A DNA stretch of 64,000 nucleotides, taken from positions 5,411,001 to 5,475,000 of the forward strand of contig JBBBDQ010000346.1 of assembly GCA_037127315.1 (NCBI GenBank), given 5' to 3'. Position numbers and translations under genes: made by a program. This document shows positions 9,954 through 22,493 of the stretch, one piece after another (within the stretch, counting starts at the first letter, position 1; each line of letters begins with the position of its first letter). This DNA comes from Ascarosepion bandense (lineage: Eukaryota; Mollusca; Cephalopoda; Sepiida; Sepiidae). The notes below the pieces were generated by a model. That model did not search any database, was not told where the DNA came from, and was given only the letters and a program-made list of their open reading frames with translations.

Positions 9954-10424
9954 CTAGCAGTATAGCCTGACGTTGCTCGGGTGTAATGAAAGCGTTAAAA
10001 CTAATCCATTGTCCTGGAGCTCAGACTCTTTGGACGTTGGTCCGAAGGAGTAAAAAGCAGTAGTTGTTTCCAGTTAAAGCGAAACAGCAGACTGAAAGAA
10101 AAATGAATGGATGTAAGTCAAATTTTGATTTCCTGGTATCGATATCAAATAAGTTTTTTGAAGGCTAAATAAGTCCTCTGAGTAAATAGTATCATGGATG
10201 AGACTAAGAACTACAATTATACCTACTTAGAGCCAAACCCGAAGCAGAAACTAAAATAAAAGGGCTGAAAAAATACAGACATACAGGCAGATAAACAGAC
10301 ACACACACAAACATCTTGCTTTTTATGTATATATATTATCGATTTTCTGTACTATTGTAAGAACTTCAACCTTGAAACGTCTGAATACCGTTTCTTATGG
10401 TTTTGTCTATGAGTGTATCAAATT
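9954..10424 (-). mobile_element. Helitron-like element H2, 5'-truncated
   Basis: Reading on the minus strand, the 3' end is GAGCAACGTCAGG-CTATACTG-CTAG followed by T, as in H1. The internal long form (AATCAAAATTTGACTTACAT etc.) matches H1 and H3. The body stops at about 10424, where LINE-D fragment D2 begins. Confidence 0.72.
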
Positions 10425-10870
10425 TCTGAGGTTGTAGCCGTTAGGAGAGCAAGCATATGGAAGTGAGTTCCACAGGCGGGAAGTGCGAGAAAAAAAAGCT
10501 GATGGAGTAGAACTGTCGGCTTCATTTGGTTAATCTAAGTGTAAATCTTGTTGCCAGTCTGGTTGCACAAGTAAATTCTTGTGGTGGGGGGCACTAGTGA
10601 CTTAAGTTCGTTGGAGCAGAAGCTATGAAATTGTTCGTAGAATAGACAGAGGGAAGCCACATCCCGCCGAGGAGAAAGTGGTTGGCGTCAATCTGTCAAG
10701 TCGGGACTTATCACATTACAGATTATCCTTTGGAGCCTGCCGAGAATACTGAAATGAACAAAAGGGGCACCTGACCATATATGATAGCAATATTCCATGC
10801 AAAAATGAATGGTTGATTTGTATATGTGCAAGATAAATTCAGGCGGAAAAAAGTTCCTGGCGTGAATGTG
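10425..10870 (-). pseudogene. LINE-D ORF2 C-terminal fragment (D2)
   Basis: Minus-strand reading recovers the family signature: ILHIYKSTIHFCMEYCYHIWSG, then the CS-EL and SRLWNSL regions, with stops. It lacks the 3' tail. Its upstream edge is fused to a LINE-F piece at 10870. Confidence 0.75.
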
Positions 10871-10945
10871 TTCATCTGCTCCAAAACCTCGTCGTTGCTC
10901 GCATGATCCATCCATGGTATCCTCAGCATCCTTCTCTATAACGAT
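10871..10945 (-). pseudogene. LINE-F fragment
   Basis: Encodes MLRIPWMDHASNDEVLEQM on the minus strand, the RTE-like segment also found at 24660, 27130 and 45370. It is joined to LINE-D sequence in the same orientation. Confidence 0.7.
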
Positions 10946-10954
10946 ATTTCAGTT

Positions 10955-11285
10955 ATTTCCTTTCGTTAGTATTACATTACAAATTCTACTTCAGCAACTT
11001 CTTTTCTTCCACTTCCTGCCTCTGGAATTACCTTCCGTTTATTTGCTTTCTCAACAAATCTTCAAGAATTCAAATGTAAAGTCGTCATCTCCTATCTCAC
11101 TACCTTGCATCCTCTCTCTTATGTTCCTATCTCCGTCCGCAACTCTCATCAGTATTTTCATCCTTCTCTTACCCATTTCCTAACCCCCTATAACCTGTCA
11201 CTCTTTCTCTTAACTTTCCTCCTATGTAATCCCCTGCGCACCAGTGGCAGTAAATTGCCTTGCTTGGGCCGATATGATTATAAAA
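10955..11285 (+). pseudogene. LINE-D 3' end fragment (D3)
   Basis: Contains degraded SRLWNSL and FKCK-like segments and the 3' tail CTGCGCACCAGTGGCAG...GATATGATTA. Opposite in orientation to D2, so the two face each other around the small LINE-F piece. Confidence 0.7.
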
Positions 11286-11296
11286 GAAAAGTTGTG

Positions 11297-11777
11297 TTTG
11301 AATCTTATAGGTCTATCTATCGCCCGGTTCACACTCCACCCACGTTTATTGAACAGGTTAAGAGGCTCATCCCTTGTTACCTGTTTAGGATGTGGTTTCC
11401 AGCTTTCTCTTTTCCAATCTTCTCACTTTATTTTTTTTTTCAATTGGAGTAGATAGATCTATCTATCGCCCTGTTCACACTCCACCCACGTCTATTGAAC
11501 AGGTTAAGAGGCTCATCCTTTGTTCTCTGTTTAGGATGTGGTTTCCGGCTTTCTCTTTCAAAATCTTCTCACTTTGTTTTTCTTTCAATTGGAGTAGATA
11601 AATCTATCTATCGCCCTGTTCACACTCCACCCACGTCTATTGAACAGGCTCATCCTTTGTTCCCTGTTTAGAATGTGGTTTCCTGCTTTCTCTTTTCACA
11701 TCTTTTCACTATTATGTAGCCCCCTGCACATCAGTGGCGTTACCGCCTTGCTCGGAGTGATACGATTAAAAAAAAAA
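11297..11777 (+). mobile_element. Element E, three-monomer array
   Basis: Monomer junctions TTGGAGTAGATA fall near 11443 and 11589 (period 146 bp). The last monomer carries a deletion and then the shared tail CTGCACATCAGTGGCG...GATACGATTAAAAAAAA. It lies directly 3' of LINE-D fragment D3 in the same orientation. Confidence 0.78.
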
Positions 11778-12585
11778 TTGCATCGTTAATTTTAAATTCG
11801 TTAAGACATTCGTGTATTCCAAGAAGTTGCTGTATATTTCAGGAGGCTTGCTGACAATAAATCCTTCCTAAAGGTTTCCTTCCCTGTTGGGTGAAAATTT
11901 AAAATGAACAAGCAAAGATGATAAAATACCTTTCATATTAGGTGGCGAATTCTAGCTGGAAGCGTATTGGTCTCTGCTAATTGAAACGCGATTCTTTTTG
12001 GCATAATCTTGGCACCTCTTCTACAGCGCTAACTGCTTGTAGTAGAGAACTTAAAGCCAAGAAGAAAACAGGCCATAATTCTGCTCATTTCTATTCATCC
12101 CCAGAATGCAAAAGATAAATTGAAAACTTATGTCATTTATTTTCTTGTCTTTTTTCTTGTTGCGTTTTTTGTTTTGATTTTTGTTTCTTTCCGTTTAGGC
12201 TCGCCATTCGAAATAGAAATATTATAAGAAAAAAAGATTTTGTATAAAAAGATAACACCTCCCACAAGGAATTGCGATTTATTCCTAATATCTTTTAGAG
12301 TGAGAAATATGCTGCCTCCCATGTGTCTTCTCGTATCTTTTGCGGTGATAAACAGAAGAAAACAAAATGTTCAATCGATGATCAACTTTATACACGATGT
12401 ACGTTCGACTAGCCTTAATTGGTTAGACAAGAATTTTCTTTCTAAAAATGACTGAGAAATCCAAACTTCGCATTCTTTTCGATGCTTCATCACTTAAAAG
12501 GTAACAGGGTCACAAGCAAATGACACACATTCAAACAAACGAAACCCACAAACGCACACCCTCTCGTCTCGTTTTTTTTCTCTCG
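11778..12585. other. No gene or recognised repeat
   Basis: Mixed-composition DNA with two short opposite-strand open frames near 12140-12455 that have no recognisable motif. Nothing else is supported. Confidence 0.55.
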
Positions 12586-12705
12586 GCTTACGGCTTCATA
12601 ACAAACGAAACAACGGTTCTCGTTTTGGTACCGAAGTTAAGCAAAGTTGAATCTGGTCAGTATCTAGATGGGTGTCTGCTTGGGAATACCAGGTTCTCTA
12701 TGCTT
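12586..12705 (+). pseudogene. 5S rRNA-like sequence (5S pseudogene or 5S-derived SINE)
   Basis: Matches 5S rRNA in order over about 120 nt: GCTTACGGC start, CGGTTCTCGT, then ACCGAAGTTAAGCAAAG (box A region), CTGGTCAGTA, GATGGGTGTCTGCTTGGGAA and TACCAGGT. Several substitutions, including in the first stem and box C, argue against a functional gene. Two related copies lie at 47370 and 53674. Confidence 0.75.
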
Positions 12706-12805
12706 GTGTGCACAGGTGTTCTAAGGGATAACGGCTCGGATTGTTAATTGGAGAGCCGTGTTTCTATTGCAGATGGGTTCATTTATATCCACTCTTTTTT
12801 AATAA

Positions 12806-13570
12806 TCATATCACCCCAAGTAAGGCAGTTTACTGCCACTGGTGCGCAGGGGGTTACATAATAGTAAAGTTATGAGAAAGAGAGAGTGGTTATAGGAAGT
12901 GTCTGGAAGTGGGTAAGAGAAGTATGAGAATACTGATGAGAGTAGAGTAGACGAAGAAAGGAGCATGAGAGAGAAGATGCAAGTCACTGAGATAGGAGAT
13001 GGCCATTGGCTTTACATTGAAATTCTTTGAGATTATAGCTGTCGGGAAACAAGTAAACGGAAGGAAATTCCACAGGCGGGAAGTGCGAGAAAAGAAGCTG
13101 TTAGAGTAGAATTTGCGTTTACATTTTATTAATTTCCCAATAAAAGGGTGATACCTAGTTTCTAATTTTGTGGCTTGAGTAAATTCATATAGGGGGCAAC
13201 AGTGAGTTAAGTTCATCAGAGCAGAAACTGTGATAATATTTACAGAAGAAACACAGTGAAGCTACATTGCGCCGGTTGAAAAGTGACTCTATCTGAGCTG
13301 CCAAGTCGGGATCGATCACAGTACAGATTCTCCGTTGGATTTTGTTAAGGTGGATAGCAGAAGTACCAGACCAGATATGGCAGCAGTATTCAATGCCCGG
13401 GCGGATGGTAGATTTATATATGTGTAGGATTATTTCAGACACGAAGAACTTCCTGGCCCTACACCGAGAAGAGAACCGACCTTCTTAGCAGCGGATTTAG
13501 CTATGATATAGTCATTCTACTTGAGATCTGTTGAGAGAGTTAACACGAAGAGGCGCAGTGTTTTGCTTTC
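12806..13570 (-). pseudogene. LINE-D 3' half (D4)
   Basis: On the minus strand it runs from a KW-DYI and LCRARKF-like region, through STIRPGIEYCCHIWSG and NVASLCFFCKYYHSFCSDEL, SRLWNFLPF and NVK, to the 3' tail ending TGATTATT. Three frame changes are visible. It is one of the better preserved C-termini of the family. Confidence 0.82.
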
Positions 13571-13867
13571 AAAGAGACTTACGCGTAAATACGCATAGGA
13601 ATGATATGAATCCACCTATCCTTTCTTCCCACCAAGTTATGGGTTTCTTATTAGCAATTGTATCAGTAAATCATTTATATCGTCAAGACATTCTAAAAAT
13701 CTAAAATATCAAAAATATTTTATGGTTTTAAATAATCTGCACATCGTTGATAAGATGTAAACACAAATCATTCAACCAATCAAACATACTAAGAAATGTT
13801 TTTTTTTTTTGGTTTAGAAAACATCGAACAGTCAAAGATTTCATAGCAAAACAGTACCATGTTGGGG

Positions 13868-14163
13868 TCAGTCAGTTAAGTGCCATACGTGGGCATTAAT
13901 GTCTCGAAAGAAACATGACTGACTGGGAAGAAGATTATCCCGCAGTATGTTGCTATTACTTTTTGCGGAAGACTGGTTGCTAGCCAAGGCTATAGAATCA
14001 TATCCGTCCTGTTATTTAACCCATAACTGGAGGAAAGAGGCGGGTTAAAACCTTTCCAAAGGGTATTTTCGCGTAAGTAAATTCAAGGAATTCAACTGGA
14101 ATTTGAACGCAATTCTGTGATTTCTCGTTCCGATCCGATATCCACCGAACCCCAGTGCACATC
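13868..14163 (-). mobile_element. SINE-A copy 1
   Basis: tRNA-like head on the minus strand at the right end, with a diverged B box. The body has the family landmarks CATAACTGGAGG, GGTATTT and GTTGCTAT-ACTTTTTGCGG, and the 3' end has the TGTCTCGAAAGAAACATG hairpin and GTCAGTCAGTTAAGTG. Full length, about 296 bp. Confidence 0.85.
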
Positions 14164-14593
14164 TTGGGGTATTTGTGTAAAAAATAACTATTGATGTTTA
14201 TAATATATCATTACTGTTTTATAAGCTATAAATACAAATACCTTGCCTATTATCTATAGCGATCACGAAACCAGTAACACATTAGGATTGTAGGAACACC
14301 ACAGATACTACAATCACAATATCAGTGGTGTTTCTTGGGCAAGATAACCTGATAGAGTCTAACACTCTCAATGCTGATTTTGAATTTAGAACTTTCTCTC
14401 TCTTAGACTCGCTCCCACTCAAAGCTCATAGGAACAGGTCTATACTGTTATTTACCCCTAGCTGGGTGGAGATGAGATGGACTATCCTAAAGAAACTGGG
14501 AACCCTAAAGAGGAAATCTGGCCATAAGTCTTACACTTTTTACATAAGAATTGCAGCAAGGACAGAGAATGTAAACCACTCACATGAAAGGTA
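14164..14593. other. Spacer between two SINE-A copies
   Basis: A short plus-strand open frame (14325-14594) shows no recognisable motif and runs into the SINE. Nothing else is supported. Confidence 0.5.
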
Positions 14594-14905
14594 GTCAGTC
14601 AGTTAAGTGCAATACGTGATACATGCTTGGGCGATCATGTCTCGAAAGAGGCATGACTGTCTGGGCAGAATATTATCCCGCAGTAGGTTGCCATTGCTTT
14701 CTGCGGTAGACTGGTTGCCGACCAAGGCAAACTTATGGAACCCAATCTGTCCTGCTATTTAACCCATAACTGGAAGGAAGAGACGGATTAATACCTTTCC
14801 CAAGGCTATTTGCGCGTAAGTGAATACAATGGATTCACCTGAAATTCGAACTCGGCTCCCCGGTTTCTCGTTCCGAGCCGATATCCACTGTACCACAACG
14901 CACAT
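14594..14905 (-). mobile_element. SINE-A copy 2
   Basis: Complete copy. On the minus strand: TGTGCGTTGTGGTACAGTGG (A box), GAGTTCGAATTTCAG (B box), the 3' hairpin CATGCCTCTTTCGAGACATG, and the end AACTGACTGAC. Orientation is the same as copy 1, 430 bp away. Confidence 0.9.
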
Positions 14906-15354
14906 ACAATGTTTATAGGTATAAAAATGGGAAACAGTGACTAAAAGTTCTCATTTCCTTTTAGCACCAATACCCTCAAGAAAAGAAAAATCTGTCTCTT
15001 CTTTCCACCTCAGCTAGGCATAGAATTATTGTTTCGGCTATGGAGGTTCTTACTAAAAGGCAATGCTCAGTTTACCCGTTTAAATAAATGTAGGAACCTC
15101 AATGGGAATTTTGGGCATTTATTTCTGGTTTCACAGAAAAAAAAGGAATTCTAATTCTAATTTCTGGTTAGAAACAATTTGTTTAATACGATTTCCAATG
15201 ATTTTGTGGAGAGGTAAATACCCACGTGCTGCAGAACATTTAATCTTGAATCCTTTTTCTCTGATAACCCGACCAGATCAATTTAAGTGCGCTACTAGGT
15301 TGTCATTTAGTTACCCACCCTTTTGCCGTCGAAATAGTTAAATTTCACCACCAC
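14906..15354. other. No feature recognised
   Basis: A 79-codon plus-strand frame at 15102 has no motif I recognise. No repeat match was seen. Confidence 0.5.
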
Positions 15355-15470
15355 TTATACTCCAACAGTTTCTTTACTCACACTTCCCACCTGTGGAAAT
15401 TCTTTTCGTTTACTTACTTCCCTCAAATAATTTGTATAGTTTAAAAATATATTCGGCTTTAAATAACTTG
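15355..15470 (+). pseudogene. LINE-D short fragment
   Basis: Matches the family stretch ACTCCAACAGTTTCTTT..CACTTCCC.CCTGTGGAA and then the CAATTT-AA-TTTAAA segment. About 115 bp, no tail. Confidence 0.6.
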
Positions 15471-15489
15471 CAAAAGGTTCTTATTCTTC

Positions 15490-17640
15490 ATGTGTTGTGT
15501 CCCTTCAGTATGTAGACGATCTTGGATTCTTACTTGGCTCTGTATCTCGCAACTCTCAACAATTTTTCTTTTAGTATCTCTGCTAAATCCCCATCCCTTT
15601 TCTCCGGCCTATCATGTCTGTCTCGGGCGGTTTTCCTTGTCTCTCTTTCATTCTATCCGTCCTGTGAGCAGCCTTTGAGACTTTAAAATAAAAATCCCCC
15701 GACCGGTGGTCAAGCGCTAGGGAAAATTTACTCGACCCAAAATCATTTTACTCGACCGACTTCATTTTCTTAATAGTCGCCTTACGTAAACATAACATGA
15801 ATCGCTGACGGAAAACAAAAAAATGAAATTTTAATTCAAATTTCGAACGTATTAAAAACTATTTAAAAATGTTAAAAGATAATAACAACAAAGTTTGATC
15901 TTTTCTCTTAATATTGGCATAAACGATTTGATGATAGAATTTTGTTTTTATTAAGTTTTGAGCCTTTTTACATTCTGGGTTTTTTTTTTTTGACAATTAA
16001 GTGTCGGTACCTAAATTCGTAATTTTTTTTCTTCTGTTTGACTACACCTTCTCTCTGACAAATGATAAAAAATAACAAATCTGATTTTCTCAACGATTTT
16101 TTTTATACAAAAACTACTTACTTGTACAATTTGTTTTGCAGTGCGTGGTTGAAAGAAGTATGCGTATTTTTTTTTCTTACAATGTTTGATTTTACTTTTT
16201 ATAATCGGGGAGGGGATATAGATTTGAGTCAAGGATAATATTTTTCCAAATGAGTTTCTAAAAATCTGTGAGCGTCTTTAATCTGGGGGACAGAGACATT
16301 TTGGCTCTACTCTAAAACGTTAATTAAACGAATGTTTAGACTGACCGGGACGATAAAAGCCCAAAGAGTTCAATAATGTCATAGTAGATCATTCTATGTT
16401 GTGAATCTTTAATGGAATACTTTTGAGTTGCAAAAGAAATCAGATTTCCTATTTCTATATTTAACGGACATATTTCATTGCGAGATTTTTAATCGACCGC
16501 GGACGAGTAAAGCAATAAACTTTAATCCCCCAATTAAGATTTTAATAAACTGAGTCGATCGGGCGACTGAAATCTCAAAGGTTGCCTGTGAGTATTAAAA
16601 TCTCCAGGCCTTCCTTTTTCATTACGTGTTTCAGGAACCTCATCTGTCTCTTCCTGATTTTAAGTATGATTTTTCTCCTTGTTTGCATCCTCTCCAATAC
16701 ATCATCGTTGTCTACACACTCGGTCTATGATATCCTCATCATCCATCTGTAAAACCACATTTCTGCTGCTTGAAGCCTCTCCTTCAACCATAATGAGATC
16801 GTCCAACATTCACTTCCATACAGGATACATATAACATAGCAATCCAGCACTCTTTACTTTGTTTCCAATGAGATTTTTCTGTCTCTCGGTACTCTGGTTA
16901 GTACTCTCAGTACTCTGGTTAGCTTCTGAAATACATCCTTGGCTATGCCAATGCATCTTTGGACCTCCATGTCGCACTATCTTTTGTCAGAACACTTCGC
17001 AGGTATATAAATTTCTTTAATTATTTTCTTTTAGTTTCTTCAACCAGTAGTTGGCATTTTGGGGTCTTTTTTTTTATGATGATCATACATTCAGTTTTCT
17101 TTAAGTTTATGCTCATTTGTTTCTTCTTGCTTTCTTTGGCTACCTTCTATAGGAGGTCTTCCACGTTCCTTTCCGTGTCTGCTATCAGCACTGTGTCATT
17201 TGCGTAGCGTACATGGTTCATATTGCGGCCACTAATGATGATTCCTGGCAAGGATTTTATTTCTCTCTGAATTGTTTTGCTGTAGAAGTTAAATAGATCC
17301 GGTTATAAAACACATCCTTGTTTTAGACCCCTTTCTATTTTTGTATACCTGCTGAATTCATCTCTTATTCATACGCAAGCGGTTCACTTCCAATAAAGAT
17401 TCTTGATTATCTTAACATCTTTTCCAAAAATACCGAGGTTGACGAGCATCTCAATCAAGTCTTTGTGGTGTACTTCGTCAAACGCCTTTGCGTAGTTTAC
17501 AAAACACATATAGAGGTCCTTCTGCATTTGTATTGCTCTTTCAGTTAGGGTTCTGAGCAGGAGGCTATAAAAATCAAATGAATCCGTTTTATCCTCTATA
17601 CTTTTTTAGCATGTTTTATTATTCGCCTTAGTGACTGGGA
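15490..17640 (-). pseudogene. LINE-F (RTE-like) ORF2 relic, interrupted
   Basis: Minus-strand reading from right to left gives a palm motif with YAKAFDEVHHKDLIEML, then QGCVL, FNFYSKTI-REIKSLPG, the catalytic box as YANDTVLIADTE (Asn in place of the first Asp), and finally the KR-LRFL-H end region. The 3' end lies near 15490. Stops are frequent. The copy is split by an unrelated 916-bp DNA element at 15669-16584. RTE-like assignment is from the motif style, not a search. Confidence 0.78.
15669..16584. mobile_element. hAT-like non-autonomous DNA transposon
   Basis: Inserted in LINE-F with an exact 8-bp target duplication CCTGTGAG at 15661-15668 and 16585-16592. Termini are CAGCCTTTGAGACTT and, on the opposite strand, CAACCTTTGAGATTT (15 bp, three mismatches). 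The 8-bp duplication and CA-start termini fit hAT. The 916-bp interior is AT-rich and has no transposase-like frame. Confidence 0.82.
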
Positions 17641-17699
17641 GCGTTTCTTTGGTCATTTTGTCGCAATGTAATGGTTAGGCAGCTTGAATTGCTAAATCA

Positions 17700-17969
17700 A
17701 TCATAACTAGCTGTACGCATATTTGCAGCCTTGTGCCACATCTTAACAATATTTAGTAAATGAATATCAGTGTTTTATCCTTCCTCTCTTACTCTTCTTG
17801 ACTGCAATAAAACACGTTAGGGGAGACACAACAGAGAATATATTTTAGCGGTATTATCCATTAATATAATTACAATTCTGAAAGCGTTAAACATTAATTT
17901 TGATTTGAAATTATTTGATAATGTGTAATCGCTTCAATCGATAGTTGTTTTAAATTTAATGTTTGTTTC

Positions 17970-17972
<3 letters not shown>
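17700..17972 (-). mobile_element. PLE-related segment, left arm of a large inverted repeat
   Basis: Its sequence (GCAGCCTTGTGCCAC...GTGTTTTATCCTTCCTCTC...ATGTTTGTTTCATTT) reappears in reverse complement at 18641-18905. The two arms flank a Tc1-like MITE and PLE tail. Linked to PLE by the adjacent terminal sequences. Confidence 0.6.

Positions 17973-18026
<54 letters not shown>
17973..18026 (+). repeat. (TA)n microsatellite
   Basis: About 27 units. It is the TA-rich site beside MITE-M copy 1. Confidence 0.95.
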
Positions 18027-18027
<1 letters not shown>

Positions 18028-18424
18028 TACCGGCCATAATTATTAAGTCACCCCAGTTTTTTAAAAAATGATGTATTTCATAATATTTTTAGTATTTATT
18101 GCCAAGTGGATAAATCTAAATGAAAATAGAATGGTTCTTTTGTGATTATTTCTTTGCAAAATTTTGCAAGGAAGGCCGGAAGCCTTTGCTTTGGTCAGCC
18201 AATAAGAAGAAGAGACTAGCATGGGGAAGTGAGCTCAAAATCTGGACACCAGAACAGATCATTTGATACATAAGTTATTTTGCAGTATTAACAAAAGAAC
18301 CATTCTATTTTCATTTAGAATTATCTACTTGAATACATACTAAATAATAAACACTCAAACTAATACGAAATACATAAGTTTTTTTCTTTAAAACCTTGGG
18401 TTTGCCTTATAATTATGGCCGTTA
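18027..18424. mobile_element. Tc1-like MITE (family M) copy 1
   Basis: Long terminal inverted repeats: left CGGCCATAATTATTAAGTCA...AAATGAAAATAGAATGG, right the reverse complement (CCATTCTATTTTCATTT...CTTATAATTATGGCCG). Inserted within (TA)n, as expected for TA target duplication. No transposase frame. A second copy lies at 38458. Confidence 0.78.
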
Positions 18425-18462
<38 letters not shown>

Positions 18463-18465
<3 letters not shown>

Positions 18466-18640
18466 AATGGTTGTTACAATGTTTTTATAAATTCATAGTA
18501 ACACTACACAAAAATTTTCGCGTTTCGAAGCCAGCCCATTATGTGGTTGGCTTCATCTTCAGGTGATTTTTTTAAAATGAGAATTATCTAGTTCGAAGGC
18601 CCGTTTATTTGTGTTGGATTTTTTTTTGTTCAGTATATAT
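18463..18640 (-). mobile_element. PLE terminal region, minus orientation
   Basis: Reverse complement of the PLE tail seen at 32870-33140 and 42195-42475: ATAGTAACACTACACAAAAA and CGCGTTTCGAAGCC on the plus strand. Contains the hammerhead-like block at 18501-18566 and abuts (TA)n on its left. Confidence 0.7.
18501..18566 (-). ncRNA. PLE hammerhead-like motif
   Basis: Minus strand: TCAC, core CTGAAGA (allowed as CUGANGA), a stem II of GAAGCC/GGCTTC (6 bp, with one extra T before it), core GAAA, stem III ACGC/GTGT, GTA, and stem I partner GTG. The extra T next to the core is a departure from the canonical fold. Confidence 0.6.
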
Positions 18641-18905
18641 AATACAATTGAAACAAACATTAAATTTATTGACTTAAGCAATTAAATATTAACAAAGACT
18701 TTCAAAACAAAAGTAATGTTTAACGATATCAGTATTGTAATTATATTAATCAATAATACCGCGAAAATCTATTCTCTATTGTGTCTCCCCTAACGTGTTT
18801 TATTGCAGTCAAGAAGAATAAGAGAGGAAGGATAAAACACTGATATTCATTTACTAAATATTGCTAAGCTGTGGCACAAGGCTGCAAATATGGGGACAAC
18901 TCAAC
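18641..18905 (+). mobile_element. Right arm of the large inverted repeat
   Basis: Reverse complement of 17700-17972, with scattered differences. It ends in a tight hairpin around 18890-18945 (GACAACTCAACTAGTT...AACTAGTTGTCCTC across a (TA)n loop), after which the left-arm start reappears once more. Confidence 0.7.
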
Positions 18906-18929
18906 TAGTTCGTGTATATATATATATAC

Positions 18930-19230
18930 TAACTAGTTGTCCTCATATTTGCAGCCTTGTCCCAGAGCTTAGCAATATTTAGTAAATGCCGGCTAAATCG
19001 TACTAAACTCCCACCACATTCACTTACATATCATATTATCAAAAATAGATCGTTTTCACTATTTATTTTTCATTTCAACTTATCACCAGATGTAGAGCAA
19101 ACGTAGCTCCGAAATGCGAAAATGTTTGTGTAGTGATACTATGCTTTTATAAACCATTGTAACAACCATTTCAATATAAAGTTCTACGTTCTATCGAGCA
19201 CTCTTCATAAAAGTAAATGCGTGAACAGTG
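18930..19230 (+). mobile_element. PLE terminal region, plus orientation
   Basis: Contains the landmark order TATCACC, GTAGCTCCGAAATGCG, GTGTAGTGATACTATG, ATAAACCATTGTAACAAC and then CTATCGAGCACTCTTCATAA. The end word GAGCACT recurs at several PLE ends here. Confidence 0.65.
19082..19137 (+). ncRNA. PLE hammerhead-like motif, core damaged
   Basis: Stem I ATCAC/GTGAT is perfect (5 bp) and stem II GAGC/GCTC pairs. The catalytic CTGANGA has become CAGATGT, so it should be inactive. Stem preservation supports the structural reading of the other copies. Confidence 0.55.
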
Positions 19231-19276
19231 GATTTAAAACCTACGTGTTCCATAACTTTCTTACAGTACTATATAT

Positions 19277-20949
<1,673 letters not shown>

Positions 20950-20953
20950 AACA

Positions 20954-21022
<69 letters not shown>
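20950..21022 (+). repeat. (CA)n-(TA)n microsatellite
   Basis: CA units followed by TA units, the same order as at 4925, 25826 and 61598. Confidence 0.95.
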
Positions 21023-21024
<2 letters not shown>

Positions 21025-21315
21025 ATTATGTAAATAGCAAACATTGTGTCTGCTTATTTTTATTAAAATCCTTCATACTCATTGATAATCCTTCGATTAT
21101 TGTAATTGAAAGAGGACAAAAATGACATGTAACATTGACAAATGATTTTGTGATATACTTCTCAACATTCCCAAGTACTTTCAATCTCCTTTTAATCTTT
21201 TAATTATAATACGCGAAATATCCGTGAATATGAACGGATTTTATAAGCAGACACAATGTTTGCAATTTATTTAATCTGATATGTCTAAAAGGAAATTTGC
21301 TGCCTACATGCACAA

Positions 21316-21354
<39 letters not shown>

Positions 21355-21674
21355 AAAAGACAAAAGAAAAAACATTTTTTGCCAACGCGTTTTGTCCTGT
21401 AAGGGGCGTTGTCAAGGTGCGCGTGTTTTTATACAAGAGGAAAGGTGCCATTGTTTTTCAAGGCTTATAATTTAGAAACATTCTGAATATTCATTATATA
21501 TATATATATTAATTATAATTCGTTAATTTTTACTTCAGAAGATTTTGAATGATAACACTTTGTGTTTTCCCTTGTTTTGTCAGGTTTCAACTACCAAATG
21601 AATATTCATGAACGTTCCCTAATTTAACATTTATCTGGTACGGTATATTACTATTATACTTAACTTGAATACTG
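21023..21674. other. AT-rich stretch with two (TA)n runs
   Basis: TA runs at about 21318-21351 and 21497-21510. The two words CAAACATTGTGTCTGCTTAT (21038) and its reverse complement (21246) form a 200-bp-spaced inverted pair. No gene. Confidence 0.6.
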
Positions 21675-22493
21675 AACCAGGTTGGCTACATAGGGGAAGG
21701 TAAAGAGAAGGAGTGGATAGACATAGGGAATGTCAGGAGGAAGGTGACAGATGAGTAAGGATAGCGAGGATGAGGGTTGGGCAGATGGGAAGAGTGTTTG
21801 ATAGAATGGGAGCAGGTTAGTGTGTTAGGAGGTGTCGATTGACCTTACATTTAAACTTCTGGAGATTGTAGCCGTCGGGGAAGCAATCATTTGGAAGAGA
21901 ATTCCACAGTCGGGAAGTGCGAGGAAAGAAACTGTTGGAGTAGAAGTTACGGCTGCATTTTATCGGTTTCAATGTAAAAGGGTGGGATCTAGTTGCTAAT
22001 CTAGTATCTCGTTCAAATACGTATTTAGGGGGCACTAGTGATCTAACTTCATCGGAGCAGAAGCCGTGGAAGTATTTATAGAAGAGACACAGGGAAGCCA
22101 CGTCGCGGAGAGAGACTGCAGGCGGTCTGCCAAGTCGGTATCTATCAAATTACAGACCCTCCTCTGAACCTTATCGAGAAGCCCGAGGAGAACAGCAGGG
22201 GCACCCGACCAGATATGGCAGTAGTATTCAATGCACCGGCGGATGGTAGATTTATAAATGTGCAGGATAGATTTAGACGGAAAAAACTTCCGGGCCCTAC
22301 ACAGAGAACCGACTTTCATAGCAGCGGATTTAGCAATGGATTCGATATAGTCATTCCATTTGAGGTCCGCTGATAGTGTGAGACCAAGGAGGCGTTGTGT
22401 TTTACTCTCTGGGAGGCAAGCCTGGTCCATGCTAATGGGAGGTAGGTGAGATTGTCGATGATGGTTAATTGAGAGTAGCTTCGTTTTATGTAT
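21675..22493 (-). pseudogene. LINE-D ORF2 C-terminus (D5)
   Basis: The longest continuous LINE-D coding here. On the minus strand it reads RLLGLTLSADLKWNDYI, SLCRARKFFPSKSILHIYK, STIRRCIEYYCHIWSG and DKVQRRVCNLIDTDLADRL. A frameshift follows near 22100, then ASLCLFYKYFHGFCSDE, SRLWNSLPNDCFPDGYN and KFKCKVNRHLLTH. This is the RT thumb and C-terminal region of a Jockey/CR1-style LINE. One frameshift and loss of the 3' tail indicate a fairly young but dead copy. Head-to-head with the copy starting at 22500. Confidence 0.85.

Noticed and set aside
12586..12705. Functional 5S rRNA gene
   Set aside because: Substitutions in stem and control-region positions, a single isolated copy, and no match to the other two 5S-like sequences beyond the head.
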